A DNA stretch of 64,000 bases from the NCBI GenBank assembly GCA_947491985.1, contig CANLLR010000008.1:1-64000 (forward strand), given 5' to 3'. Below are positions 26,553 through 34,580 of the stretch, in pieces. Positions within the stretch are counted from its first letter, which is position 1. The number at the start of each line of letters is the position of its first letter. The translations under genes were made by a program, and so were the position numbers. This stretch comes from Flavobacteriaceae bacterium. Its GTDB lineage: Bacteria; Bacteroidota; Bacteroidia; Flavobacteriales; Flavobacteriaceae. Below the pieces are notes generated by a model that saw only the letters and a list, made by a program, of their open reading frames with translations, was not told where the DNA came from and made no database searches.

Positions 26553-27005
26553 TTACTCTTTATTTTTTGTATCCATCAAAATAGTTACGGGTCCATCGTT
26601 TACAAGCGCCACTTTCATATCGGCTCCAAATTGTCCTGTAGGCACTTTTTTACCCAATTCGAGTTCCATTTGAGTAACAAATTTTTCATATAACGGAATG
26701 GCAATTTCAGGTTTAGCTGCCTTTATATACGACGGACGATTGCCTTTCTTTGTAGCAGCATGAAGTGTGAATTGACTCACTACTATAACCTCTCCATCAG
26801 TCTCTTTTACCGACCGATTCATTACCTCATTTTCGTCAGCAAAAATACGAAGATTGACAATTTTGTTAGTCAACCACAGCATATCTTCTTGAGTATCGGC
26901 TTCTTCTATTCCTACTAAAATGAGTAATCCCGATGAAATAACGGCGACCTTCTTACCTTCGATGGTAACTGATGCTTGCGAAACTCTTTGGATAACGGCT
27001 TTCAA
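26553..27005 (-). CDS. dtd: D-aminoacyl-tRNA deacylase
   Basis: A 150-residue Dtd, which hydrolyses D-aminoacyl-tRNAs. The two catalytic signatures are present: VVSQFTLHAATKKGNRPSY (SQFTL) and ALVNDGPVTILMDT (GPVT), as is the N-terminal MKAVIQRVSQASVTIEGK. The protein is complete with TTG at 27005 as start, because there is no ATG at this conserved position. An AATTGTA-type repeat lies immediately upstream. Confidence 0.93.
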   Translation of the reverse strand: MKAVIQRVSQASVTIEGKKVAVISSGLLILVGIEEADTQEDMLWLTNKIVNLRIFADENEVMNRSVKETDGEVIVVSQFTLHAATKKGNRPSYIKAAKPEIAIPLYEKFVTQMELELGKKVPTGQFGADMKVALVNDGPVTILMDTKNKE

Positions 27006-27035
27006 AATAATGGTGAATTGTAAATGGTGAATTAT
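27003..27035. repeat. Short heptamer-like repeat next to the dtd start
   Basis: TGGTGAATTGTAAATGGTGA is a degenerate member of the AATTGTG family directly upstream of dtd. Confidence 0.45.
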
Positions 27036-27066
27036 TGGAGAAATTTATACTTTTTTTTGATTTTTA

Positions 27067-27165
27067 ATGGGTCGGATGCTAATTGTTGCTGGAATTTTAT
27101 TGATTTTATTTAAATTCTGATTAGAAAATTTTACAATTCTTAAAATAAAATGGTTTTGTTTTACA
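27067..27165 (+). pseudogene. Possible remnant of a DUF2905-like gene
   Basis: On the plus strand ATG 27067 opens MGRMLIVAGILLILFKF and then a stop. This resembles the first helix of DUF2905 membrane proteins (MGRxLIxxGxxLxxxG). The following 45 bases read LENFTILKIKW in a shifted context, faintly recalling that family's ENFxFYFP segment. The remnant is too short for certainty. Confidence 0.25.
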
Positions 27166-27175
27166 CTTTATTCGG

Positions 27176-27207
27176 TCTTCATTCACAATTCTCAATTCAC
27201 AATTATT
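27176..27207. repeat. ATTCACA heptamer repeat at the end of rsgA
   Basis: ATTCACAATTCTCAATTCAC is the inverse orientation of the AATTGTG repeat, immediately downstream of the rsgA stop. Confidence 0.6.
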
Positions 27208-28180
27208 TCCTACTCTCATCACTAGCCACTCGATCATCATTATACGTATCTTGTCGGTAGTGTTCGTCGTCACCTTCTAAAATCTTTAGGTAACTGTTGT
27301 AACGCGACCAAGCAATTTCATCTTTTTCTAAGGCATTTTTGATGGCGCAATTTGGCTCTTCTTTATGCAAGCAATTGTTGAATTTACATTGGTCTTGTAA
27401 TTTAAAAAACTCTGGGAAATAACCGCTAATTTCTGAGGGTTCCATATCGACAATTCCGAAACCTTTAATTCCAGGTGTGTCAATAATTTTTGCGTCAAAA
27501 CTCAAATCGTACATTTCGGCAAAAGTGGTGGTGTGTTGTCCTTGTTTACTTTGCTCCGAAATGGTTTTGGTTTTTAAATGCAACGAAGGTTCTAATGCAT
27601 TGACCAAAGTCGATTTACCAACGCCTGAATGACCTGAGAACATGGATGCTTTTCCTAACATCATCGTTTTTAAAGTATCTAATCCTTTCTTTTCGGTAGA
27701 TGAAATTCGCAAACACGTATACCCAATTTCTTGATACACATGTTGCAAATACAATTGCTCGTCCATCATCGCATCATCAAAGGTGTCAATTTTATTAAAA
27801 ACTAAAACGGCTTCGATACCATACGCTTCGGCGGTAACCAAAAATCGATCGATAAAACTAGTGGTTGTTGGCGGATTATTGATGGTAATTAAAAGAAAAA
27901 CCAAGTCAATATTAGAGGCAATAATGTGTGTTTGCTTTGACAAATTAACCGATTTACGAACGATGTAATTCTTTCTATCGTGAATTGCATTGATAGTTCC
28001 CGTTGTGACATCGGTGGTGTCTTCCAATTCATAGCCGACCACATCGCCTACAGCAATTGGATTGGTACTTTTGATACCTTTCATTCGGAATTTTCCTTTG
28101 ATACGACATTCCAAAAAAGTACCGTCTGCTGTTTTAACAGTGTACCAGCTTCCAGTAGATTTGTAGACTAATCCGATCAA
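27203..28180 (-). CDS. rsgA: Ribosome small-subunit biogenesis GTPase RsgA
   Basis: A 325-residue circularly permuted GTPase for 30S maturation. It has an N-terminal OB fold (about 1-70), G4 FNKID (about 133), G5-like RISS, G1 GHSGVGKSTLVNAL (about 186), G3 DTPGIKGFGI and a C-terminal zinc knuckle CKFNNCLHKEEPNC. The family-typical N-terminus GLVYKSTGSWYTV begins directly after TTG 28180, so a TTG start is likely. The next in-frame ATG would remove part of the OB fold. Confidence 0.94.
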   Translation of the reverse strand: MIGLVYKSTGSWYTVKTADGTFLECRIKGKFRMKGIKSTNPIAVGDVVGYELEDTTDVTTGTINAIHDRKNYIVRKSVNLSKQTHIIASNIDLVFLLITINNPPTTTSFIDRFLVTAEAYGIEAVLVFNKIDTFDDAMMDEQLYLQHVYQEIGYTCLRISSTEKKGLDTLKTMMLGKASMFSGHSGVGKSTLVNALEPSLHLKTKTISEQSKQGQHTTTFAEMYDLSFDAKIIDTPGIKGFGIVDMEPSEISGYFPEFFKLQDQCKFNNCLHKEEPNCAIKNALEKDEIAWSRYNSYLKILEGDDEHYRQDTYNDDRVASDESRK

Positions 28181-28212
28181 AATGAATTATGAGTTATAAA
28201 TTATGAATGACA
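28180..28212. repeat. AATTATGAGTTATA-type repeat upstream of rsgA
   Basis: Degenerate 7-base units (GAGTTAT, AAATTAT) abut the rsgA TTG start and resemble those before queA. Confidence 0.45.
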
Positions 28213-28243
28213 AAAGTAGCATTTTCTAATTTACGATTCACCA

Positions 28244-29329
28244 TTACAATTGGTTAATAATTTTTTCTTGGTGCGAAATACTTTCTTGGTGAATGGCTTT
28301 AAACAATTTGAGAATAAATTCTTCGCTCAACCCTTTTTCTTCGCCATCGAGTATCATTTTACCCAAAATTTCATTCCACCTTTTGTTTTGTAAAACGGCA
28401 ACATTTTTAGCTTTTTTTAGCGCTCCAATTTGTTCCGCAACTTTCATTCGGTTGCCTAAAATTTCCAACAACTTACTGTCGGCAATGTCAATATTGGCTC
28501 TCAATTTTATCATTTCGGTATTAAAATCATCTTCTTCCACGGTAATTTTTTTAACTTTCAAATCTTTAAAAATTTGTTTTAAAACCGTTGGTGTTACTTG
28601 TTGTGCGGCGTCACTCCAGGCATTGTCGGGGTCGGTATGTGTTTCGATTATAAGTCCGTCGTAATTCAAGTCGAGTGCTTGTTGCGACACTTCCTGAATC
28701 ATACTTCGTTTACCTGTAATGTGTGATGGATCGCAAATTAAAGGCAAATCGGGAAAACGACTTTGCAATTCGATGGCGATTTGCCATTCGGGAATGTTTC
28801 GGTATTTTGTTTTTTCGTAGGTTGAAAATCCGCGATGGATTACGCCTAATTTTTTTATTCCAGCATTATACAAACGTTCAACACCACCAATCCACAGCGC
28901 CAAATCAGGATTCACCGGATTTTTCACCAATACAATTTTATCGGTTCCAGCCAAAGCATCAGCAATTTCTTGAACTGCAAACGGATTTACGGTGGTTCGG
29001 GCGCCAATCCACAACACATCAATATCGTGTTCCAAAGCTAATTTGACATGTGTTGCATTGGCGACTTCGGTAGCCATTAACAAACCTGTTTCGGCTTTTG
29101 CCTTTTGAAGCCATTTGAGCCCGATAGCACCAACACCTTCAAATCCGCCCGGACGTGTTCGAGGTTTCCAAATTCCAGCGCGGTAAATACTCACATCCGA
29201 ATTTTTCAACTCGTGTGCAATTTTCAATACTTGCTCTTCGGTTTCGGCACTACATGGTCCGGCAATGACCAATGGATGTGATAAGTGAAAATCATTCAAC
29301 CACGTTTTCATTTCTTTATTGTTTTCCAT
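28244..29329 (-). CDS. Bifunctional DAHP synthase/chorismate mutase
   Basis: A 361-residue fusion enzyme. The N-terminal DAHP synthase (about 10-265) has GPCSAETEEQVLKIA, GIWKPRTRPGGFEGVG, LWIGARTTVNPFAVQEIA, VKNPVNPDL and ICDPSHITGKRSM. The C-terminal AroQ-type chorismate mutase (about 275-361) has LRANIDIADSKLLEILGNRM and VAEQIGALKK. I chose ATG 29329 (MENNKEMKTW) because the upstream in-frame ATG at 29380 would translate a GCTGTAAGC-type repeat. It supplies both ends of the shikimate-to-prephenate route within the Phe/Tyr operon. Confidence 0.93.
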   Translation of the reverse strand: MENNKEMKTWLNDFHLSHPLVIAGPCSAETEEQVLKIAHELKNSDVSIYRAGIWKPRTRPGGFEGVGAIGLKWLQKAKAETGLLMATEVANATHVKLALEHDIDVLWIGARTTVNPFAVQEIADALAGTDKIVLVKNPVNPDLALWIGGVERLYNAGIKKLGVIHRGFSTYEKTKYRNIPEWQIAIELQSRFPDLPLICDPSHITGKRSMIQEVSQQALDLNYDGLIIETHTDPDNAWSDAAQQVTPTVLKQIFKDLKVKKITVEEDDFNTEMIKLRANIDIADSKLLEILGNRMKVAEQIGALKKAKNVAVLQNKRWNEILGKMILDGEEKGLSEEFILKLFKAIHQESISHQEKIINQL

Positions 29330-29334
29330 AATTT

Positions 29335-29426
29335 TTAGCTGTAGGCTATAAGCTGTAAGCCTTATGCGAAAAGCAACCATTTACATTTTGATTTGCTCAC
29401 TGCCTATTGCTTATAGCTTATAGCTA
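29335..29426. repeat. AGCTATAAGC/AGCTGTAAGC repeats between tyrA and DAHP synthase
   Basis: Tandem TAGCTGTAGGCTATAAGC and, 20 bases on, TTGCTTATAGCTTATAGC fill the short gap between tyrA and the DAHP synthase gene. They belong to the same class of degenerate short tandem repeats as elsewhere in this region. Confidence 0.6.
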
Positions 29427-30263
29427 TTTTAATATCTCTTTAATTCGATTCGTATTTTCCATTTCATTATATACTTCTTCAAAATTATCGTTTTCGAGTA
29501 AGTTTTTAAAATGAGTTAAATTCAGAATGTATTCGTTCAATGATTTGACGACTTGCTTTTTATTTTGGTTAAAAATAGGCGTCCACATAGCTGGAGAACT
29601 TTTAGCTAATCGCACCGTACTTTCAAACCCAGAACCCGCCATATCAAAAATATCTTGCTCGTATTTTTCTTTTCCGATAACGGTTTTACCGAGCATAAAG
29701 GAACTGATGTGCGACAAATGGGATACGTATGCAATGTGCTTGTCGTGGGATTTTGGGTCCATGTAACGAATTCGCAATCCTAATTTTCGAAACAATTCCA
29801 TCGCTCGTTGTTGCAACTTAAACGTTGTTTTCTCTACTTCACAAATGATATTTGTTTTTCCTTCAAACAATCCTTTAATGGCAGCATTTGGTCCCGAAAA
29901 TTCGGTTCCTGCAATTGGATGCGTTGCCATAAAATTGCGTCTTTTCGGATGATTTGCTACCAATTCACAAATGGGTAATTTGGTCGAACCTACATCAAAA
30001 ACCAGCGTATTATCGCTTATCGCATCCAAAATTTGAGGTAAAAGTACTAAACCCACATCAACTGGCACAGCTACAATAATTAAATTTGCATTAATTAAAT
30101 CTTCTTCAGATGCCTTTTGGTCGATAAGTTGCAAATGTAGTGCTTCTTCCAAATGTTTTTCGTTTGAGTCGCTTCCGAGAACGGTTACTTTGTCATACAT
30201 CGATCTAATGTCGAGCGCCATCGAACCTCCTATCAAACCTAATCCTATAATTACTACTTTCAT
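29424..30263 (-). CDS. tyrA: Prephenate dehydrogenase
   Basis: A 279-residue NAD(P)-dependent dehydrogenase converting prephenate to 4-hydroxyphenylpyruvate for tyrosine. The N-terminal Rossmann motif is VIIGLGLIGGSMALDI. Also present: VFDVGSTKLPI, ATHPIAGTEFSGPNAA (with the substrate-binding HPxAG) and VSHLSHISSFMLGKT, which holds the SHLxH catalytic His. No ACT domain is attached. It is third in the pheA-aminotransferase-tyrA-DAHPS order. Confidence 0.93.
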   Translation of the reverse strand: MKVVIIGLGLIGGSMALDIRSMYDKVTVLGSDSNEKHLEEALHLQLIDQKASEEDLINANLIIVAVPVDVGLVLLPQILDAISDNTLVFDVGSTKLPICELVANHPKRRNFMATHPIAGTEFSGPNAAIKGLFEGKTNIICEVEKTTFKLQQRAMELFRKLGLRIRYMDPKSHDKHIAYVSHLSHISSFMLGKTVIGKEKYEQDIFDMAGSGFESTVRLAKSSPAMWTPIFNQNKKQVVKSLNEYILNLTHFKNLLENDNFEEVYNEMENTNRIKEILK

Positions 30264-30337
30264 AATTTGATGTTCTAAAATATAATTAAAACTATAGGTT
30301 TTCAGTGCCTCTTACTTAAACTTTTAAAAAGGTTTTC

Positions 30338-30390
30338 TGCCACTGATTCACAGAATAGAAAAAAAATTAAAAATCTGTGAATCTGAGGTA
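30338..30390. repeat. Palindromic repeat between aminotransferase and tyrA
   Basis: A perfect 10-bp inverted repeat GATTCACAGA/TCTGTGAATC (30345-30354 and 30374-30383) with an AT-rich loop, preceded by GCCACT. It lies in the 144-base gap inside the aromatic operon and would form a hairpin in the mRNA. Confidence 0.7.
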
Positions 30391-30407
30391 AAACTTCACA
30401 CTATATT

Positions 30408-31559
30408 TTAATTTGTAATTCTCAAAATTGCTTCTTTTATTTTTTCTTCTTTCACACATAAAGAAAACCGAATATAGCCTTCGCCATTGCTGCCAAAAAT
30501 GGTTCCCGGTGTGATGAACATATGCTTTTCATGCAAAATTTTATCTATAAAAACTTCAGCAGATTGTATTTCTTTGGGAAGTTTTGCCCATACGAACAAT
30601 CCGACCGAATTTCTATGGAACTTACATTGTAATTTTTCGGCCAATTCAAACATCAAATTGCGTCTTTTGGCATACACTTCATTTTGACTTTGAAACCAAC
30701 TGGTTCCCAATTGCAATGCGGCAATAGCACCTTTTTGTATGCCATAAAACATACCACTGTCCATGTTGCTTTTTACTTTTAAAATAGCGTTGACAAAATT
30801 CGAATTTCCGCACACCATGCCTACACGCCAACCTGCCATATTGTAGGTTTTGGAAAGCGAATTTAATTCTAGCGCTACTTCTTTTGCGCCAGCTACTTGC
30901 AAAATTGAAAGCGGATTTTGGTTTAAAACAAAGCTATACGGATTGTCATTTACAATTAAAATGTGGTGTTTTTTGCCAAAGGCAATTAGTTTTTGATACA
31001 ACTCTAAAGTACCATTGGCACCTGTTGGCATGTGGGGATAACTCACCCACATAAGTTTTACTTTCGACAAATCGAGTAGCTCCAATTGATCAAAATTGGG
31101 TTGCCAATTCGTTGCTTCTTTTAAATCATAATACACCGCTTTTGCTTGAACAAGATGGGTTACTGATGCATACGTTGGATAACCCGGATTAGGAATAAGC
31201 ACTTCGTCGCCTTCATTTAAAAACGCCATGGCTATGTGCATGATGCCTTCTTTGGAGCCCATTAAAGGTAAAATTTCTGAAGTAAAATCTAATACTACAC
31301 CAAAATGCTCTTGGTAAAAATTAGCCATTCCTTTACGCAAATCGGGCAAGCCTTGATAGCTTTGATATTCGTGTGCCTTTGCATCAAACATAGCGTTTTG
31401 AATCGCTTCAATAACGGTCGCATCGGGTGCTAAATCGGGACTACCTATTCCCATATTTATAATGGGTTTGCCTTCAGAAAGCAACTGATTGACTTCGCGT
31501 AATTTTTTTGAGAAATAGTATTCCTCTACAGTGTGTAATCTATTGGCAGTTGTTATCAT
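30408..31559 (-). CDS. Class I/II PLP-dependent aminotransferase (aromatic operon)
   Basis: A 383-residue fold-type-I aminotransferase. Motifs: IINMGIGSPDLAPD, LMGSKEGIMHIAMAFLNEGD, IPNPGYPTYASV, the Asn-Pro-Tyr of VNDNPYSFV, and the PLP-lysine segment LNSLSKTYNMAGWRVG (Lys about 236). Placed between pheA and tyrA, it most likely transaminates phenylpyruvate, 4-hydroxyphenylpyruvate or prephenate. Its fold subgroup also includes LL-diaminopimelate and alanine aminotransferases. Confidence 0.88.
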   Translation of the reverse strand: MITTANRLHTVEEYYFSKKLREVNQLLSEGKPIINMGIGSPDLAPDATVIEAIQNAMFDAKAHEYQSYQGLPDLRKGMANFYQEHFGVVLDFTSEILPLMGSKEGIMHIAMAFLNEGDEVLIPNPGYPTYASVTHLVQAKAVYYDLKEATNWQPNFDQLELLDLSKVKLMWVSYPHMPTGANGTLELYQKLIAFGKKHHILIVNDNPYSFVLNQNPLSILQVAGAKEVALELNSLSKTYNMAGWRVGMVCGNSNFVNAILKVKSNMDSGMFYGIQKGAIAALQLGTSWFQSQNEVYAKRRNLMFELAEKLQCKFHRNSVGLFVWAKLPKEIQSAEVFIDKILHEKHMFITPGTIFGSNGEGYIRFSLCVKEEKIKEAILRITN

Positions 31560-31600
31560 AACTATTTGGGTATTTAGTTTTTGGGTATTTGGAACAAAAT
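31560..31600. repeat. GGGTATTT repeats between pheA and aminotransferase
   Basis: TTTGGGTATTTAG and TTTTGGGTATTTGG form a short degenerate tandem in the pheA-aminotransferase gap. Confidence 0.4.
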
Positions 31601-31624
31601 AGTTTCAAATAACCAAATGACGAA

Positions 31625-32455
31625 TCAACGTATTAACTTATTTTCATATTCGCCCAAGACTTTAAAATGATTGGTCATAATTTGGAGAATTTGGGTTGCT
31701 TTTTCATAGTGCTTGTACTTTTTGAAAACCACATCTACAAAAAAAGAATACCAAAATGGCTTGATGATTATTGGCATCAACTGAATCTTGGTGAAGTTCA
31801 ATTTGCAATTGGTCATGACATTTAAAACGGTCGCCAAACTTCCGGACGTATCATCCAATTCAAATTTTAAGGAAGTTTTGTTTATGGATTCTTTTGCTTT
31901 TGAATTGGATTTTGTGCTCAAAATAAAAAACCGCGTCATGTTGTTATTTATCGTTTGAATTTCGGGTGCGACAATGGTCAAATCATATAATTGAGCGGCT
32001 GTCTTACTGGCTATAGCCGCGATTCCTTTTAGTTTGTTTTGGTGAATGCGACGCGCAGTTTCTGCAGTATCTTTGTCTTCAACGAGTTTGATATGCGGAT
32101 GCTTTTTTAAAAAATCCATACATTGTAATAACGCCATAGGATGCGAATGTACTTCCTGAATTTCGTTTAATTGTTGTCCGTTTAACACCATTAAATTTTG
32201 AATACTATCCAAATAATATTCGCCGATAATGTGTAAGTCATGCTTATCAATTAAAGCATAATTGGGAATGATAGCGCCTACAATCGAGTTTTCAATTGCC
32301 ATAACAGCCAACTGCGAATGGTTGTTTATCAAACTAGCAACGAGTGTTTCAAACGACAAACATTCGTTTACTTGAACATTTTCTTGAAAATATTCTAGCG
32401 CTACTTGATGATGGAAGGACCCTTTAATGCCATGTATTGCTATCTTTTTTTCCAT
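31625..32455 (-). CDS. pheA: Prephenate dehydratase
   Basis: A 276-residue prephenate dehydratase for phenylalanine synthesis. I use ATG 32455 (MEKKIAIHGIKGSFHHQVA) rather than TTG 32467. The catalytic domain (about 5-180) contains AVMAIENSIVGAI, EYYLDSIQNLMVL and the TRFFIL motif with the catalytic Thr. The C-terminal ACT domain (about 195-275) with LDDTSGSLATVLNVM binds Phe for feedback inhibition. It heads the aromatic operon and is preceded by a leader-peptide attenuator (32540-32735). Confidence 0.94.
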   Translation of the reverse strand: MEKKIAIHGIKGSFHHQVALEYFQENVQVNECLSFETLVASLINNHSQLAVMAIENSIVGAIIPNYALIDKHDLHIIGEYYLDSIQNLMVLNGQQLNEIQEVHSHPMALLQCMDFLKKHPHIKLVEDKDTAETARRIHQNKLKGIAAIASKTAAQLYDLTIVAPEIQTINNNMTRFFILSTKSNSKAKESINKTSLKFELDDTSGSLATVLNVMTNCKLNFTKIQLMPIIIKPFWYSFFVDVVFKKYKHYEKATQILQIMTNHFKVLGEYENKLIR

Positions 32456-32541
32456 ATTGTTTTTCAAACATTAAGAGATAAAGAAAATTAAGTTCTATAT
32501 CGCTTAATGAACTTTACTATCTTGATGGTTTAATTTTAGTC

Positions 32542-32570
32542 AAAAAAAATCCCGATTTACATCGGGATTG
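32542..32570 (-). terminator. Attenuator terminator upstream of pheA
   Basis: A perfect AATCCCGAT/ATCGGGATT stem (32549-32556/32561-32569) is followed in the minus direction by eight U residues. It lies 22 bases past the leader ORF stop and 87 bases before the pheA ATG. Its 5' arm can pair instead with GGGATTG inside the leader ORF. Confidence 0.85.
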
Positions 32571-32591
32571 TCTATTTATGTTGTACTTAAT

Positions 32592-32681
32592 TTATTTCTT
32601 AATATAACACAATACCAATCCCTTTCTTTTCCAAAAAAAGAAATATGAGAAATTGTTATAATACGTTACAAATTTTGACAT
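32592..32681 (-). CDS. Phe/Tyr-rich leader peptide of the pheA attenuator
   Basis: A 29-codon ORF from ATG 32681 to TAA 32592. It contains five Phe and four Tyr, including adjacent YY at 7-8 and the block FSYFFFW at 11-17, then a basic tail. It lies directly upstream of an intrinsic terminator and of pheA. GGGATTG at codons 20-22 (32616-32622) is the exact complement of CAATCCC at 32564-32570 in the terminator 5' arm. A ribosome stalled at the Phe codons would leave this segment free to form the antiterminator; a ribosome reaching the stop would cover it. An in-frame upstream ATG at 32786 is less likely, because the promoter lies inside that extension. Confidence 0.8.
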   Translation of the reverse strand: MSKFVTYYNNFSYFFFWKRKGLVLCYIKK

Positions 32682-32700
32682 TGGTGGTTTTTGTGTTTTG

Positions 32701-32734
32701 CTAATGTAGAAAAATAATATATAGGTTTTACAAA
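32701..32734 (-). promoter_or_regulatory. Promoter of the pheA attenuator transcript
   Basis: The minus strand shows TTTG (32734-32731), a 22-base spacer, and TACATTAG (32708-32701), one mismatch from TAnnTTTG. Transcription would begin about 15 bases before the leader ATG. Confidence 0.45.
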
Positions 32735-32830
32735 AGTGAAGTAAAAAAGTTGCGGAAACGTTTTCGTAAATCATAAAATTTACCATTTCTCGTTATCCTT
32801 TTTAGGTTTCAAAAATCCTTTAGTATTTAT

Positions 32831-32838
32831 TACCTTTG
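32831..32838 (+). promoter_or_regulatory. Candidate -7 box upstream of gldA
   Basis: TACCTTTG matches TAnnTTTG exactly, 17 bases before the gldA ATG. A clear -33 element is not visible. Confidence 0.45.
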
Positions 32839-32854
32839 TTTCAAATATCATATC

Positions 32855-33757
32855 ATGTCAATAGAAGTTCAAAATATATCCAAAAGTTACGGCACTCAAA
32901 AAGCATTGGACTCGGTTTCGTTTTCGGTAAAAAAGGGAGAAATTGTAGGGTTCTTGGGTCCGAATGGCGCCGGAAAATCGACTTTAATGAAAATCCTCAC
33001 GACGTATCTCAATGCGGATGAAGGTAGGGCTTTGGTGAACGGACATGATGTAAACGACAATCAAAAAGCCGTACAGCTTTCGGTTGGCTATTTGCCCGAG
33101 CACAATCCGTTGTATTTGGATTTGTATGTGAGAGAATATTTGGCTTTTAATGCTGATGTTTATAAAACAGCCAAATCACGTATTGAAGAAGTTATTCAAT
33201 TGACTGGATTATCAGCAGAAAGTCATAAAAAAATTGGACAACTTTCAAAAGGATATCGCCAGCGTGTGGGTTTAGCAACAGCTTTGTTACACAATCCAGA
33301 TGTGTTGATTTTGGATGAACCGACTACAGGTTTAGATCCGAATCAATTGGTTGAAATTCGAAACGTGATCAAAAACGTTGGCAAAAACAAAACGGTTTTC
33401 CTATCTACACACATTATGCAAGAAGTGGAAGCGATTTGCGACCGTGTGATTATTATTGACAACGGCAAAATTGTAACTGATAAAAAATTGGACAAATTGG
33501 TTTCCGAAATCAAAGAACAAGTGATTGAGGTCGAATTTGACAAAGTGATTGACGAAACGCTTTTTTCTAAATTTCCGAATTTACTTTCGTACAGAAATAC
33601 ACATGAAAATGTATGGGAACTGACTTTTGAAACGGAAAGCGATGCGCGTTCGAGTGTTTTTGATTTTGCTCAAAATAACGGATTAAAAACACTACAATTG
33701 AGTTTGAAAAGCAAAAACTTGGAAGCGATTTTTAGAGAAAAAACCTCTAAGAATTAG
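32855..33757 (+). CDS. gldA: Gliding-motility ABC transporter ATPase GldA
   Basis: A 300-residue ABC ATPase: Walker A GPNGAGKSTLMK (about 36-47), Q-loop YLPEHNPLYLDLYV, signature LSKGYRQRVGLATALL and Walker B VLILDEPTTGLDPNQL, then the H-loop STHIMQE. The C-terminal about 80 residues (LDKLVSEIKEQVIEVEFDKV) match GldA proteins. GldA partners the membrane proteins GldF and GldG in gliding Bacteroidota; those genes are not adjacent here, so the partner must be elsewhere. It starts at ATG 32855. Confidence 0.9.
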   Translation: MSIEVQNISKSYGTQKALDSVSFSVKKGEIVGFLGPNGAGKSTLMKILTTYLNADEGRALVNGHDVNDNQKAVQLSVGYLPEHNPLYLDLYVREYLAFNADVYKTAKSRIEEVIQLTGLSAESHKKIGQLSKGYRQRVGLATALLHNPDVLILDEPTTGLDPNQLVEIRNVIKNVGKNKTVFLSTHIMQEVEAICDRVIIIDNGKIVTDKKLDKLVSEIKEQVIEVEFDKVIDETLFSKFPNLLSYRNTHENVWELTFETESDARSSVFDFAQNNGLKTLQLSLKSKNLEAIFREKTSKN

Positions 33758-33819
33758 AAAGTGCTTAATTGACAGTATTTAGATTTAAAAAACTTGGAAT
33801 GAATAGCAAGATGTAGCTT

Positions 33820-34569
33820 CTAATTATAAATTACCTGACCTTGGTATAATTGCTCAACATTTACTACCGACGGATTATTCATCAACACAACATTTCCGGT
33901 GCTTACCAATTTTCCTGTAATACTTTGAATCGGACGTACAATCATATCGTTAGAACCGCGATGGTAAACTTTGATGGTTTGTGCGGTAAGGTTTTGCGCA
34001 TCAATTCGGCCGTCACCGGCATACAAATTGAGCAAAGCTTCACCTGTTTGACCCGAAATATAATAGCGCGACACGTTGTTATTGATAATTACCAATTGTG
34101 CGTTGTTAATATTTATAAAAAAATCACCAGTACCTGCTCCTTCTACACCATCTCCGTCGCTATCAAGTGAAAACAACCGCAAAATAGGATACGTTAAAAC
34201 GCCATTGGAACTAATATTTCGCTCCGATTTAGAGTAAATTTCTTCAATATTCGGCGCTGTAATGTACACTTTTGTTTGTCCGAAATCGCGCACCCAATTA
34301 CATGTAGTATTGTCTTTCAATGACAAAACAGTTCCGTTTTGGGTGACATCAATGTTCTCCATTAAATTTTCTCCTGTTTGCACTTCGACTTTATATTCTG
34401 GCCCTTGAGTTACAATCAATTCAATACCTTTGTAAACCTCTACTCTGTTAAAAGCAGTTACGGCCACTTCTTTGGTAATAATGGCTCCTGTCGATTCAAC
34501 ACATTCGCTTGGTTTTTCACACGAAATAATTGCTAAAAATAAACTTACTAGTAGTATGTATTTTTTCAT
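33820..34569 (-). CDS. GIN-domain (DUF2807) lipoprotein
   Basis: A 249-residue lipoprotein. The signal ends with a lipobox-like IISC (Cys about 17). The rest is a right-handed beta-helix of the head-GIN (DUF2807) type, with the N-terminal FNRVEVYKGIELIVTQGPEY and repeated short strands DNTTCNWV, KVYITAPNIEEIYSKSERN and NNAQLVIINNNVSRYYISG. Family members are cell-envelope proteins of unknown function. It lies 11 bases after the acyloxyacyl hydrolase gene and is likely cotranscribed. Confidence 0.83.
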   Translation of the reverse strand: MKKYILLVSLFLAIISCEKPSECVESTGAIITKEVAVTAFNRVEVYKGIELIVTQGPEYKVEVQTGENLMENIDVTQNGTVLSLKDNTTCNWVRDFGQTKVYITAPNIEEIYSKSERNISSNGVLTYPILRLFSLDSDGDGVEGAGTGDFFININNAQLVIINNNVSRYYISGQTGEALLNLYAGDGRIDAQNLTAQTIKVYHRGSNDMIVRPIQSITGKLVSTGNVVLMNNPSVVNVEQLYQGQVIYN

Positions 34570-34580
34570 ATGCTAATTTT

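Larger units (their letters stand above)
32468..32854. other. Divergent regulatory region between pheA and gldA
   Basis: A 387-base gap holding the Phe/Tyr attenuator on the minus strand and the gldA promoter box on the plus strand. I see no other gene. Confidence 0.75.

Noticed and set aside
32592..32786. A 64-codon ORF extending the leader peptide upstream to 32786
   Set aside because: The extension would start upstream of the promoter boxes at 32701-32734 and has no conserved look. The 29-codon form from 32681 explains the attenuator.
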